DNA of 64,000 nt, taken from contig CAVXJZ010000002.1 of NCBI GenBank assembly GCA_963762205.1, positions 248,001-312,000 of the forward strand, in the 5' to 3' direction. This stretch comes from VRUE01 sp963762205. GTDB lineage: Bacteria > Actinomycetota > Thermoleophilia > Solirubrobacterales > 70-9. This document shows, piece after piece, positions 19,483 through 26,383 of this stretch (the first letter of the stretch is position 1; each line of letters starts with the position of its first letter). The notes under the pieces are model-generated. The model was not told where the DNA came from and did no database searches. It worked only from the letters and a program-made list of their open reading frames with translations. The position numbers and the translations under genes were made by a program.

Positions 19483-20262
19483 ATGGCCGAGGGCAATGAC
19501 AGCCGCCCCCCGCGCGGGGCCCTGATCGTGATCGCGGTGGGGCTGATCGCGACCGTGGCCGCGGCCGCCCTCGCCAACGAAAACCTCAGCGGCGAGGCCG
19601 CCCAGCTGGAATGGGTCCAGACCAGGCCGCTGCCCGACTCCAGGCAGGCCGACCTTCCCGGCGGCGGACAGATGCAGCTGACCGGCGTCGGCCTGCGCGC
19701 AACCGGGTCCAACGTCAGCGGCTACGCCCTCTACCGCAGCGCCGCGACCCTCCGGGTCTCGCAGGGGGCGCCGGTGGGCGGCGCCCGCGTCCTCTGCTCG
19801 ATGCGCCCCCCGGGGGACACCGAAGTCGCGCAGACCCCCCATCTACGCGCCTCCTACCCGCGCTCGAGCGAAAACCTGATCGACCAGGACGCCTACGAAG
19901 TCGCCCTGGTCGAGTTCGCGTCCAAGGGAACCGGCCTCGCCGTGCTCGATCTGGAAGACCTCCCCGACGCCTACGCCACCGAGAGGGGCATCAAGCTGGA
20001 ATGGCCGACCTACCACGTCGGCAACGAGCGCTGGCGCTACTTCCTGCCCGCGGGCCCGCCGGCGGAGGAACTGGTCCTGCCCTTCACAACCGTCTGGCGC
20101 AGCACGAAGGTCCCTGCCGTCGAGATCGCCTGCGCCCTGACCACCAGCGCCGGCACCGAGACGGTCCGGACCGGCGGGGCGATGGGCCGCTTCCCCCCGA
20201 CGATCGACGAGACCGCCGAAGAAGAAGAACAGGCGGCCGGGGAAGGAACGGAAAAGGGCTAG
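19483..20262 (+). CDS. Membrane-anchored extracytoplasmic protein of unknown function
   Basis: The 259-residue protein was not recognised. Residues 14-33 form one hydrophobic segment (ALIVIAVGLIATVAAAALA) after a basic patch, so it should be a type II membrane-anchored or secreted protein. The rest is mixed polar sequence with two cysteines (near residues 106 and 218) that could form a disulfide, and an acidic Glu/Ala-rich C-terminus. A CATACT box sits nine bases before the ATG, suggesting a leaderless transcript. Its TAG overlaps the TAG of the convergent SRAP gene. A real gene by length, codon use and membrane anchor; function unknown. Confidence 0.75.
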   Translation: MAEGNDSRPPRGALIVIAVGLIATVAAAALANENLSGEAAQLEWVQTRPLPDSRQADLPGGGQMQLTGVGLRATGSNVSGYALYRSAATLRVSQGAPVGGARVLCSMRPPGDTEVAQTPHLRASYPRSSENLIDQDAYEVALVEFASKGTGLAVLDLEDLPDAYATERGIKLEWPTYHVGNERWRYFLPAGPPAEELVLPFTTVWRSTKVPAVEIACALTTSAGTETVRTGGAMGRFPPTIDETAEEEEQAAGEGTEKG

Positions 20263-21068
20263 TCGCCGCCCGCGGGGGCGACCAGCAGCTCCGGCCCCTC
20301 CTCCATCCCCTTGCCCACCCTGTTCACCTTCGGGTTGGCGGGGCTGCCGGACATCCGCGCGGCGCTCAACGGCGCGCACATCGCGACCGCGTCCTCGGCC
20401 TCCAGGCTCGGGCGCAGCCAGGCCGCCTCGGCCTCCGGGCTCGGCAGGATGACCGGCATCCGGTCGTGGACCTTGGCGACGACGTCATTCGGCGTCGTCG
20501 TCACGATCGTGCAGCTGTAGAGCCAACCCCCCTCGGCGCCCCGGTCACCGTCGTCCCCCCACTCCTTGCGCGTGCAGATCGCGGCGAAGGCGAACGGCTC
20601 GCCGCCGTCGACGGTGAAGTGCCAGGGCTGGCGCGGCTGCTTCGGGTCCTCGGCCCGCATCCACTCGTAGAAGCCGTCGGCGACGACCAGGCAGCGGTGC
20701 CGGAACTTGCCGACCAGCGGCGAGTAGGCCCGGCTCGAGGTCAGGTTCTCGGCCTTGGCGTTGATCATCCGATAGCCGACCTTGAGGTCCTTGGCCCAGC
20801 GCGGCACCAGGCCCCAGCGCATCAGCCGCGCCTCGCGCTCGCCTCGCGCCGCCTCCTCGGGGTCGGGCGAGGAGCGCACGGTGAGGATCTCCTGCGTCGG
20901 GGCCACGTTGAAGCGCCCCAGGCCCCTTGCCGCTTTCTCCGCCCGCTCCTTGGACGGCGGCGGCGCCTCGCCGGCGGCGTTGCGCTCCAGCGCCTTCTCG
21001 AGCTCGACCTGGAAGCGGTCGGCGACCTTCTTCGTGTCCTTCGCCGTGACCGTGAAGCGACCGCACAT
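20259..21068 (-). CDS. SRAP-family abasic-site-processing protein (HMCES/YedK-like)
   Basis: SRAP proteins form a thiazolidine crosslink with abasic sites in single-stranded DNA and so shield them. The 269-residue product begins MCGRFT, giving the essential Cys2 after Met removal; this is why I chose the ATG at 21068 and not the start two codons upstream. Other active-site motifs are present: NAKAENL, the GFYEW glutamate and the HDRMPVIL histidine. MRWGLVPRWAK is also typical. About 25 extra residues sit between the N-terminal strand and RFNVAPTQ. It is transcribed alone, below a long hairpin. Confidence 0.92.
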   Translation of the reverse strand: MCGRFTVTAKDTKKVADRFQVELEKALERNAAGEAPPPSKERAEKAARGLGRFNVAPTQEILTVRSSPDPEEAARGEREARLMRWGLVPRWAKDLKVGYRMINAKAENLTSSRAYSPLVGKFRHRCLVVADGFYEWMRAEDPKQPRQPWHFTVDGGEPFAFAAICTRKEWGDDGDRGAEGGWLYSCTIVTTTPNDVVAKVHDRMPVILPSPEAEAAWLRPSLEAEDAVAMCAPLSAARMSGSPANPKVNRVGKGMEEGPELLVAPAGGD

Positions 21069-21092
21069 GGGCACTCACCCTAAAGACTGCCG

Positions 21093-21137
21093 CCTGGACG
21101 CAGTCGATCCCGCATACCGGGACGAACTGCGTCCAGG
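21093..21137. repeat. Long perfect hairpin between the rfbG-like gene and the SRAP gene
   Basis: CCTGGACGCAGT (21093-21104) pairs perfectly with ACTGCGTCCAGG (21126-21137). Inside it TCCCG pairs with CGGGA around loop CATAC, with symmetric CGA/CGA internal loops between the stems. No T tract follows on either strand. It could be a factor-dependent terminator, an RNA-stability element or an operator. I saw no second copy in the window. Confidence 0.7.
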
Positions 21138-21147
21138 TGAAGGGCGG

Positions 21148-22131
21148 TCAGCGGGCCTCCGGGTGGTTCCGATACCACTCGATCGTGCGGGCGAGGCCGT
21201 CGCGCAGCTCGACCCGCGGGTGCCAGCCACTCAGCTCGCGCAGCTTCGAGGAGTCGACGAACTGACGGTCGATCTCGCCGTCCGGGCTGCCCTCCCCCCG
21301 GAAGTCCGGCTCGACCCCGGTCCCGGCGAGCTCCGCGATCAGCTCGATCACCTCGCGCACCGAATGGGGCCGCTCGCCGCCGGCGTTGAACGCCTCGCCG
21401 ACCGCCCGTCCCGGCTCCTCGGCGAGCGCTGCCGCGATGTCGAGGTAGGCGGCGACCGCGTCCTCGACGTGGAGGAAGTCCCGTTCCGGGCTGCCGTCGG
21501 AGCGGATCACCGGCGCCCGGCCCTCGATCGCGGCGACCGCGGTCTCCGGGATCAGCCGCGTGAAGTTGAGGTCGCCGCCGCCGTAGACGTTGGCGAAGCG
21601 GGTGACCGCCAGCGGCAGTCCGTAGGCCCGCGCGTAGCTGCGGGCGATGATGTCGGCGGCGGCCTTGCTGGCGTCGTAGGGGTAGGCGGCGCGCAGCGGG
21701 AAGTCCTCGCGGTAGGGCAGCTCGGGGCTGGCGCCGTAGGCCTTGTCGGAGGAGGCGAAGACCACCCGCCCGACCTCGTTGCGACGGCAGGACTCGAACA
21801 CGTTCCAGGCGCCGGAGACGTTGACCTCGAGCGTCTCCAGCGGCGAGCTGCGGGCGACACCGACGATCGTCTGGGCGGCGAGGTGGAAGACGGCGTCGCA
21901 GCCCGCGACCGCGGCCTCGACGCCCTCGGCGTCGCGCAGGTCCGCCTCGACCACCTCGACCTCGTCGCCGACCCCGAGCAGCTCGAGCCCCGAGCGCCGC
22001 GGCCCGCCGACGTCGGCTTCGCGCGGCGCCGGCCGGTCCAGGACGCGGACCCGCTCACCGCGCTCGAGCAGCGCCCGGACCAGGTGCGAGCCGACGAAGC
22101 CGTGCCCGCCGCTGACCAGGACAGGGCTCAG
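21148..22131 (-). CDS. rfbG: SDR-family CDP-glucose 4,6-dehydratase-like protein, CTG start
   Basis: This 327-residue extended short-chain dehydrogenase has the NAD motif SGGHGFVGSHL at the N-terminus, FHLAAQ, the ASSDKAYG serine segment and the catalytic YDASK. SSDKAYG and the adjacent glucose-1-phosphate cytidylyltransferase favour CDP-glucose 4,6-dehydratase, giving CDP-4-keto-6-deoxyglucose for surface polysaccharide. The conserved N-terminus VLVSGGHG follows the upstream stop by only a few codons and no ATG, GTG or TTG is in reach; CTG at 22131-22129 overlaps the rfbF TGA (CTGA) and has GGAGG seven bases upstream. Exact substrate is inferred from context. Confidence 0.85.
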   Translation of the reverse strand: MSPVLVSGGHGFVGSHLVRALLERGERVRVLDRPAPREADVGGPRRSGLELLGVGDEVEVVEADLRDAEGVEAAVAGCDAVFHLAAQTIVGVARSSPLETLEVNVSGAWNVFESCRRNEVGRVVFASSDKAYGASPELPYREDFPLRAAYPYDASKAAADIIARSYARAYGLPLAVTRFANVYGGGDLNFTRLIPETAVAAIEGRAPVIRSDGSPERDFLHVEDAVAAYLDIAAALAEEPGRAVGEAFNAGGERPHSVREVIELIAELAGTGVEPDFRGEGSPDGEIDRQFVDSSKLRELSGWHPRVELRDGLARTIEWYRNHPEAR

Positions 22132-22874
22132 GAGGAGGCCTCCGCGGCGACCCAGGCCGTCCAGGGGGCCTCGCCGCTCGCCCAGAGGTCGTTGAGCACG
22201 ACCGCGTCCTTGTAGGTGTCCATGCAGTCCCAGAAGCCCTCGTGGCGGTGCGCTCGCAGCTCCCCCTCCGCCGCCAACCGGCGCAGCGGCTCGCGCTCGA
22301 GGACGCTGTCCTCGTCGATGTAGTCGAGGGCGCCGGGCTCGAAGCAGAAGAAGCCGCCGTTGATCCAGTGCTCGCTGCGCGGCTTCTCGACGAAGCCGGC
22401 GACGCGGCCCTCCTCGTCGAGGTCGGCGACCCCCCACTGCAGGCGCGGCCGCACGACGGTCATCGTCGCCAGCGCCCCCTCCTCGCGGTGCAGGGCGAGC
22501 AGCGACTCGAGGTCGACGTCGGCGACGCCGTCGGCGTAGGTGGCGCAGAATCGTTCCCCCGCGAGACGCTCACCCAGCATCGCCATCCGGCCCCCGGTGG
22601 GCGTGTCGGCGCCGGTCGCGACGCACTCGATCTCGACCCCGCGGGGCCAGGAGCCGGCGGTGACGAACTCCTCGACCTGCTCGCCGAGATAGCCGGTGGC
22701 GAGCAGGAAGCGCCCGAACCCCTGGGCGGCATAGATGCCGAGAACGTGCCAGAGGATCGGCCGGCCGCCGATCTCGACCAGAGCCTTCGGCATCGACTCG
22801 GTCCGCTCACGCAGCCGCGTCCCCCGCCCCCCGCAGAGGATCACCACCGGCGGCTTGTCGGCTCCGGATGCCAC
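22128..22874 (-). CDS. rfbF: Glucose-1-phosphate cytidylyltransferase
   Basis: RfbF makes CDP-glucose from CTP and glucose 1-phosphate. The 248-residue nucleotidyltransferase has VVILCGGRGTRLRERTES at residues 9-26, PKALVEIGGRPILWHVL, TYADGVADVD, the sugar-binding GGFFCFEPG and the family-specific ending GFWDCMDTYKD...APWTAWV. These features separate it from dTDP- and UDP-glucose pyrophosphorylases. Its ATG has a 170-base untranslated gap upstream that holds an inverted-repeat element. It is coupled to the dehydratase by overlap. Confidence 0.91.
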   Translation of the reverse strand: MASGADKPPVVILCGGRGTRLRERTESMPKALVEIGGRPILWHVLGIYAAQGFGRFLLATGYLGEQVEEFVTAGSWPRGVEIECVATGADTPTGGRMAMLGERLAGERFCATYADGVADVDLESLLALHREEGALATMTVVRPRLQWGVADLDEEGRVAGFVEKPRSEHWINGGFFCFEPGALDYIDEDSVLEREPLRRLAAEGELRAHRHEGFWDCMDTYKDAVVLNDLWASGEAPWTAWVAAEASS

Positions 22875-22929
22875 TCAGCTACACCATCCCCGACCGGACC
22901 GGCGCCAGCTGAGACCGACGGCGGTCGGG

Positions 22930-23055
22930 TGCGCAGGGGTCATCTGGGTGGGGGTGAAACGTCTTGTACTTTTCCGTCGCCACCTCGCGGCGTCAGCAAT
23001 AGAGCTCTCCACCGGAAAAGTTAAGTGGAACCCCCGCCGAGATGACCCCTACCCA
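22930..23055. mobile_element. 126-bp inverted-repeat element, probably two fused insertion-sequence ends (MITE-like)
   Basis: The outer arms AGGGGTCATCT (22935-22945) and AGATGACCCCT (23040-23050) are perfect. Inner pairs follow at GGGGGT/ACCCCC and ACTTTTCCG/CGGAAAAGT. Extending outward gives TG at 22930 and CA at 23055. The GGGGTCA blocks, TG/CA ends and the CAATAGA-CTCTCCA core resemble, from memory, IS21-family ends. There is no transposase and no clear target duplication. As RNA it would fold into a large stem. It overlaps the stop codon of the CysO-like gene. Confidence 0.55.
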
Positions 23056-23321
23056 CCGGCCACGGCCGGCAGGATCGTGACCTCGTCGCCCTCGTTGATC
23101 TTCGTGTCGAGCCCCTGCTGGAAGCGGATGTCCTCGCCGCCGACGTAGACGTTGACGAAGCGGCGCAGGTCGCCGTCCTGGGTGATCCGCTCGCGCAGGT
23201 CGCCATGCGCGTCGAAGACGGCGTCGAGCACCTCGCCGACGGTCGAGCCGGTCACCTCGACCTCGCCCTCACCCCCGGTCGCAGCACGCAGCTGGGTCGG
23301 GATCTTCACGGTCACTGCCAC
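23049..23321 (-). CDS. cysO: CysO/MoaD/ThiS-type sulfur-carrier protein with C-terminal Gly-Gly
   Basis: The 90-residue ubiquitin-fold protein is closely similar, from memory, to mycobacterial CysO: VTVKIPTQLRAATGG at the start, RRFVNVYVGGEDIRF in the middle and VTILPAVAGG at the end. The C-terminal Gly-Gly is the site that is adenylated and converted to a thiocarboxylate for sulfur delivery. GTG start at 23321 shares its G with the thrC TAG (TAGTG), with AGGAGG upstream, so it is coupled to the PLP enzyme and lies under the same SAM riboswitch. The partner E1-like activating enzyme and a Mec-type protease are not in the window. The symbol is by similarity. Confidence 0.88.
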   Translation of the reverse strand: MAVTVKIPTQLRAATGGEGEVEVTGSTVGEVLDAVFDAHGDLRERITQDGDLRRFVNVYVGGEDIRFQQGLDTKINEGDEVTILPAVAGG

Positions 23322-24556
23322 TAGACGGTCACCTCCTGATGCTCGAACTCGGACTCGAAGCTCTCGAGATCGGGATCGATCTCGTGCATCTGGAACCTAT
23401 CGCGGGCGGCGTCGAGCGTCTTCAGGCCCTCGCCGGTGAGGTAAATCACGACACGCTCCCCGGCGCCGATGTCGCCGCGCTCGGCGAGCTTGCGCAGCAC
23501 CCCGACCGTGACCCCGCCCGCGGTCTCGGTGAAGATGCCGGTCGTCTCGGCGAGCAGGCCGATCGCCTCGCGGATCTCGTCGTCGTCGACGGCGTCGATC
23601 GCGCCCTTGGTGCGGCGGGCGTGCTCGACCGCGTAGGGGCCGTCGGCCGGGTCGCCGATCGCGAGGCTCTTGGCGATCGTCTCGGGCCTCTGCGGCTTGC
23701 AGACGTCCCAGCCTTCGGCGAAGGCGGTCGCGACCGGACTGCAGCCCTCGGGCTGTGCGCCGTTGAAGACCGGCTGGCGGCCGACGACGAGGCCGATGTC
23801 CAGCCACTCCTGGAAACCGCGACCGAGCTTGGTGAAGAGCGAGCCGGAGGCGATCGGGCAGACCACCCGATCGGGCAGCTCCCAGCCGAGCTGCTCGACG
23901 GTCTCGTAGGCGAGCGTCTTCGAGCCCTCCGCGTAGTAGGGGCGCAGGTTGACGTTGACGAACGCCCAGGGACGCGTTTCGGCGAGCTGGGTGCAGAGGC
24001 GGTTGACGTCGTCGTAGTTGCCGCGCACGCCGACCAGGTTGGTGCCGTAGACGCCGGTCGCGAGCAGCTTCTGCTCCTCGAGGTTGGCGGGCACGAAGAC
24101 GTAGGAATCGAGCCCGGCGGCCGCGGCGTGCGCGGCGACGGCGTTGGCGAGGTTTCCGGTCGAGGCACAGGCGACCGTGTCGAAGCCGAGCTCCCGGGCC
24201 TTGGCGACCGCGACCGCGACGACCCGGTCCTTGAAGGAGTGGGTCGGGTTGGCGGCGTCGTTCTTGATCCAGAGCTCGGCGTCGAGGCCGAGTCGCTCGG
24301 CGAGCCGGTCGGCACGCAGCAGTGGAGTCAGCCCCGGCTCGAGCGGGTCGCCGGGGCGCCCCGCGAAGGGCAGGAAGTCGGCGTAGCGCCAGATCCCCTG
24401 CGAGCCGGCCTGGATCCTCCGCTTCGCCCCCGCCGCATCCAGCCCGGAGTGGTCGTAGGTCACCTCCAGCGGGCCGAAGCAGTTCTCGCAGAAGTACTGC
24501 GCGCCGAGCTCAAAGATCGACCCGCACTCCTTGCATCTCAGGCTATCTACCGACAT
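23321..24556 (-). CDS. thrC: Threonine-synthase-like PLP enzyme under SAM riboswitch control
   Basis: This 411-residue fold-type II PLP enzyme matches threonine synthase, which converts O-phosphohomoserine to threonine. An N-terminal zinc-ribbon (CKEC ... CENC, residues 8-30) is followed by LTPLL, the PLP lysine in NPTHSFKDR, the ASTGNLANA phosphate-binding loop and the C-terminal GVTVGVLRKLAERG. The ATG at 24556 has AGAGG upstream; the open frame before it runs through the riboswitch and is rejected. Overlap with the CysO-like gene and SAM control hint that it may instead use O-phosphohomoserine or a similar substrate in sulfur amino-acid synthesis. That alternative is inference. Confidence 0.88.
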   Translation of the reverse strand: MSVDSLRCKECGSIFELGAQYFCENCFGPLEVTYDHSGLDAAGAKRRIQAGSQGIWRYADFLPFAGRPGDPLEPGLTPLLRADRLAERLGLDAELWIKNDAANPTHSFKDRVVAVAVAKARELGFDTVACASTGNLANAVAAHAAAAGLDSYVFVPANLEEQKLLATGVYGTNLVGVRGNYDDVNRLCTQLAETRPWAFVNVNLRPYYAEGSKTLAYETVEQLGWELPDRVVCPIASGSLFTKLGRGFQEWLDIGLVVGRQPVFNGAQPEGCSPVATAFAEGWDVCKPQRPETIAKSLAIGDPADGPYAVEHARRTKGAIDAVDDDEIREAIGLLAETTGIFTETAGGVTVGVLRKLAERGDIGAGERVVIYLTGEGLKTLDAARDRFQMHEIDPDLESFESEFEHQEVTV

Positions 24557-24577
24557 CCGACCTCTTTCTGTCTTCCT

Positions 24578-24613
24578 CAAACAAAAGAACCTCCGCCATT
24601 TGTGGGGAGGTCC
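24578..24613 (-). terminator. Riboswitch-controlled intrinsic terminator upstream of thrC
   Basis: On the minus strand GGACCTCC (24613-24606) pairs with GGAGGTTC (24594-24587), one wobble pair, followed by TTTTGTTTG. The same CCTCCCCACA bases can instead pair with TGTGGGGA (24632-24625), an antiterminator that uses part of the aptamer P1 stem. The three structures are mutually exclusive, as in classical S-box leaders. Confidence 0.8.
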
Positions 24614-24627
24614 GGTCGGACTGTTCC

Positions 24628-24746
24628 CCACATCTTCCAGGCCTTGCGCTTCGCGACCTGCTGGAGTTGGCACCTCCCCTCGAACCTGAGTCCGAGGTGG
24701 TTGCCGGGGCTTCTCTGGGCCAGTCCCTCCACCCCTCTTGATGTGG
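24628..24746 (-). promoter_or_regulatory. SAM-I (S-box) riboswitch aptamer
   Basis: The 119-base aptamer carries the S-box core: ATCAAGAG, GTGGAGGGACTGGCCC, GAAGCCCCGGCAACC and GAGGTGCCAACTCCAGCAGG. P1 is closed by CCACATC (24746-24740) with GATGTGG (24634-24628). Binding of S-adenosylmethionine should stabilise P1, release the terminator and switch off thrC and the CysO-like gene. Core sequences fit SAM-I and not SAM-IV. The rest of the 315-base gap, 24747-24871, holds the unmapped promoter and the start region of corA. Confidence 0.93.
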
Positions 24747-24871
24747 CGCTTATGTGTGCAGAAGACTACCAGGGGCGCAGGCAGGGAAGTTTCGCCCAGT
24801 GCGCTCGGGCGTGGCCGTCTAACCTAGTGCGGCGATGCCCGTCGAGACCGAGACCAAGTTGAGCCCGAGCG

Positions 24872-25882
24872 ATGCCGAACCTTCCGAAACCGAGGCTGCG
24901 GCGGGCGACCCGGCGCGGCAAGCAGCTCGCAGGCACGGCAGCGCCGTCTGAGCCGCGCACGCCGAACGTCGAGCAGATCGACTCGGCCGGCCTGCGCTGG
25001 GTGAACGTCGAGTGGCCAGGCGCGCTCGAGCGCGCCTGGCTCGAGGACAACTTCGCCTTCCACGCCCTCGACCTCGAGGACGTCCTCTCCCGCAACCAGC
25101 GGCCGAAGATCGACGTCTACGACGACTACCTCTTCATCGTCCTCCACTTCCCGATCTTCGACCCGCAGGCGGGCCGCCTCGGCACCGGCGAGCTCGACCT
25201 CTTCGTCGGGCCCGACTACCTGGTCACGATCCCCAACCAGCCCCTGCAGCCGGTCGAGTACCTGTTCGAGCGCTGCCGCGCCAAGGAGGAGCTCCGCGAG
25301 CAGCTCTTCTCGCGCGGCTCGGGCTACCTGCTCTACCGCCTCGTCGACGACAGCTTCGACTACTGCTTCCCGATGCTGCGCAAGATCGGCAACAAGCTCG
25401 ACGCGCTCGAGGACGAAATCTTCGAGGGGCGCTCGGAAGAGGTCGTCCGCGACATCTCCAACGTCAAGCAGGAGATCATCAACTTCCGCAAGGTGATCCG
25501 GCCCCAGCGGCCCGTCCTCCGCGACCTCGAGAAGGTGAAGACGCGCTACCTGGCCACCGACCTCGACCTCGAGATCTACTTCGACGACATCTTCGACGCG
25601 CACGAGCGCATCTGGGACATGCTCGAAAACTACAAGGAGGTGGTCGAGGCGCTGGCCGAGACCAACGAGTCCGTGATCTCCCACCGCGTCAACGACATCC
25701 TCCGCGTGCTCACCTCGATCAGCGTCATCGTCCTGCCGCTGACCCTGATCGCGAGCATCTGGGGGATGAACGTCGGCGTGCCCGGCCAGGGCGACGACGC
25801 CGACTTCTTCGTGATCGTCGGCGCGATGCTGGTCATGTTCGGCGCGATGGTCGCGTACTTCCGCCGGCGCGGTTGGCTGTAG
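24872..25882 (+). CDS. corA: CorA-family magnesium/divalent cation channel
   Basis: CorA forms a pentameric inner-membrane channel for Mg2+ (or Co2+). The 336-residue protein has the cytoplasmic alpha/beta domain, a long helix, and two C-terminal transmembrane segments (about 275-295 and 308-328) with the signature GMN in IWGMNVGVPG between them, then a basic end. Start ATG 24872 is the first in frame. A second ATG at 24835, nine bases after a TAACCT box, opens a different frame of 38 codons that overlaps the start; it may be a leader ORF or show an indel in the poorly conserved N-terminus. Confidence 0.93.
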   Translation: MPNLPKPRLRRATRRGKQLAGTAAPSEPRTPNVEQIDSAGLRWVNVEWPGALERAWLEDNFAFHALDLEDVLSRNQRPKIDVYDDYLFIVLHFPIFDPQAGRLGTGELDLFVGPDYLVTIPNQPLQPVEYLFERCRAKEELREQLFSRGSGYLLYRLVDDSFDYCFPMLRKIGNKLDALEDEIFEGRSEEVVRDISNVKQEIINFRKVIRPQRPVLRDLEKVKTRYLATDLDLEIYFDDIFDAHERIWDMLENYKEVVEALAETNESVISHRVNDILRVLTSISVIVLPLTLIASIWGMNVGVPGQGDDADFFVIVGAMLVMFGAMVAYFRRRGWL

Positions 25883-25894
25883 CCTGCGGCGCCA

Positions 25895-26383
25895 GTGGCC
25901 AATTTCAGGATCTGGGCGCCCTGGCGCCTCGCCTACGTGAAGGACGCGTCCAAGGACATCGAGGAGGACTGCATCTTCTGCGCCAAGCCGGCGCAGGACG
26001 ACGACACCGCGAACCTGATCGTCCACCGCGGCGAGAGCAGCTTCGTGATCCTCAACCTCTTCCCGTACACCAACGGCCACCTGATGGTCGCCCCCTACGG
26101 GCACATCGGCCGCCTCCAGGACCTGCCCGCCGAGACGACCGCCGAGATGATCGCGCTGGCGCAGCGGGCGATGGCCCGGCTCGAGCAGGTCTATGAGCCG
26201 CACGGCTACAACGTCGGCTTCAACCAGGGCCGCGTCGCCGGCGCCGGCGTCGAGCACCACATCCACCTGCACGTCGTCCCGCGCTGGGGCGGCGACACCA
26301 ACTTCATGCCGGTGATCGCCGACACCAGGGTGATGCCGCAGACGCTCGAGCAGAGCTACGAGGCCCTGAAGGGGGCGTTTTGA
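25895..26383 (+). CDS. HIT-family hydrolase/phosphorylase
   Basis: The 162-residue protein belongs to the histidine triad superfamily, nucleotide hydrolases or transferases such as Ap4A phosphorylase. It has the zinc-site CIFCAKPA near residue 26, NLFPYTNGHLMV near 51 and the triad VEHHIHLHVVPRW near 115 with the catalytic middle His. The Cys pair and the WAPWRLAYV start are typical of the actinobacterial Ap4A-phosphorylase-like group. GTG start at 25895, twelve bases after corA. Followed by a TTGA overlap with the mutase gene, so corA-HIT-mutase-MBL form one transcription unit. Confidence 0.9.
   Translation: MANFRIWAPWRLAYVKDASKDIEEDCIFCAKPAQDDDTANLIVHRGESSFVILNLFPYTNGHLMVAPYGHIGRLQDLPAETTAEMIALAQRAMARLEQVYEPHGYNVGFNQGRVAGAGVEHHIHLHVVPRWGGDTNFMPVIADTRVMPQTLEQSYEALKGAF

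Noticed and set aside
24628..24746. SAM-IV or T-box instead of SAM-I
   Set aside because: The core ATCAAGAG, GGAGGGACTGGCCC and GGCAACC is the S-box pattern and P1 pairs properly; no T-box sequence and no SAM-IV pseudoknot core are seen.
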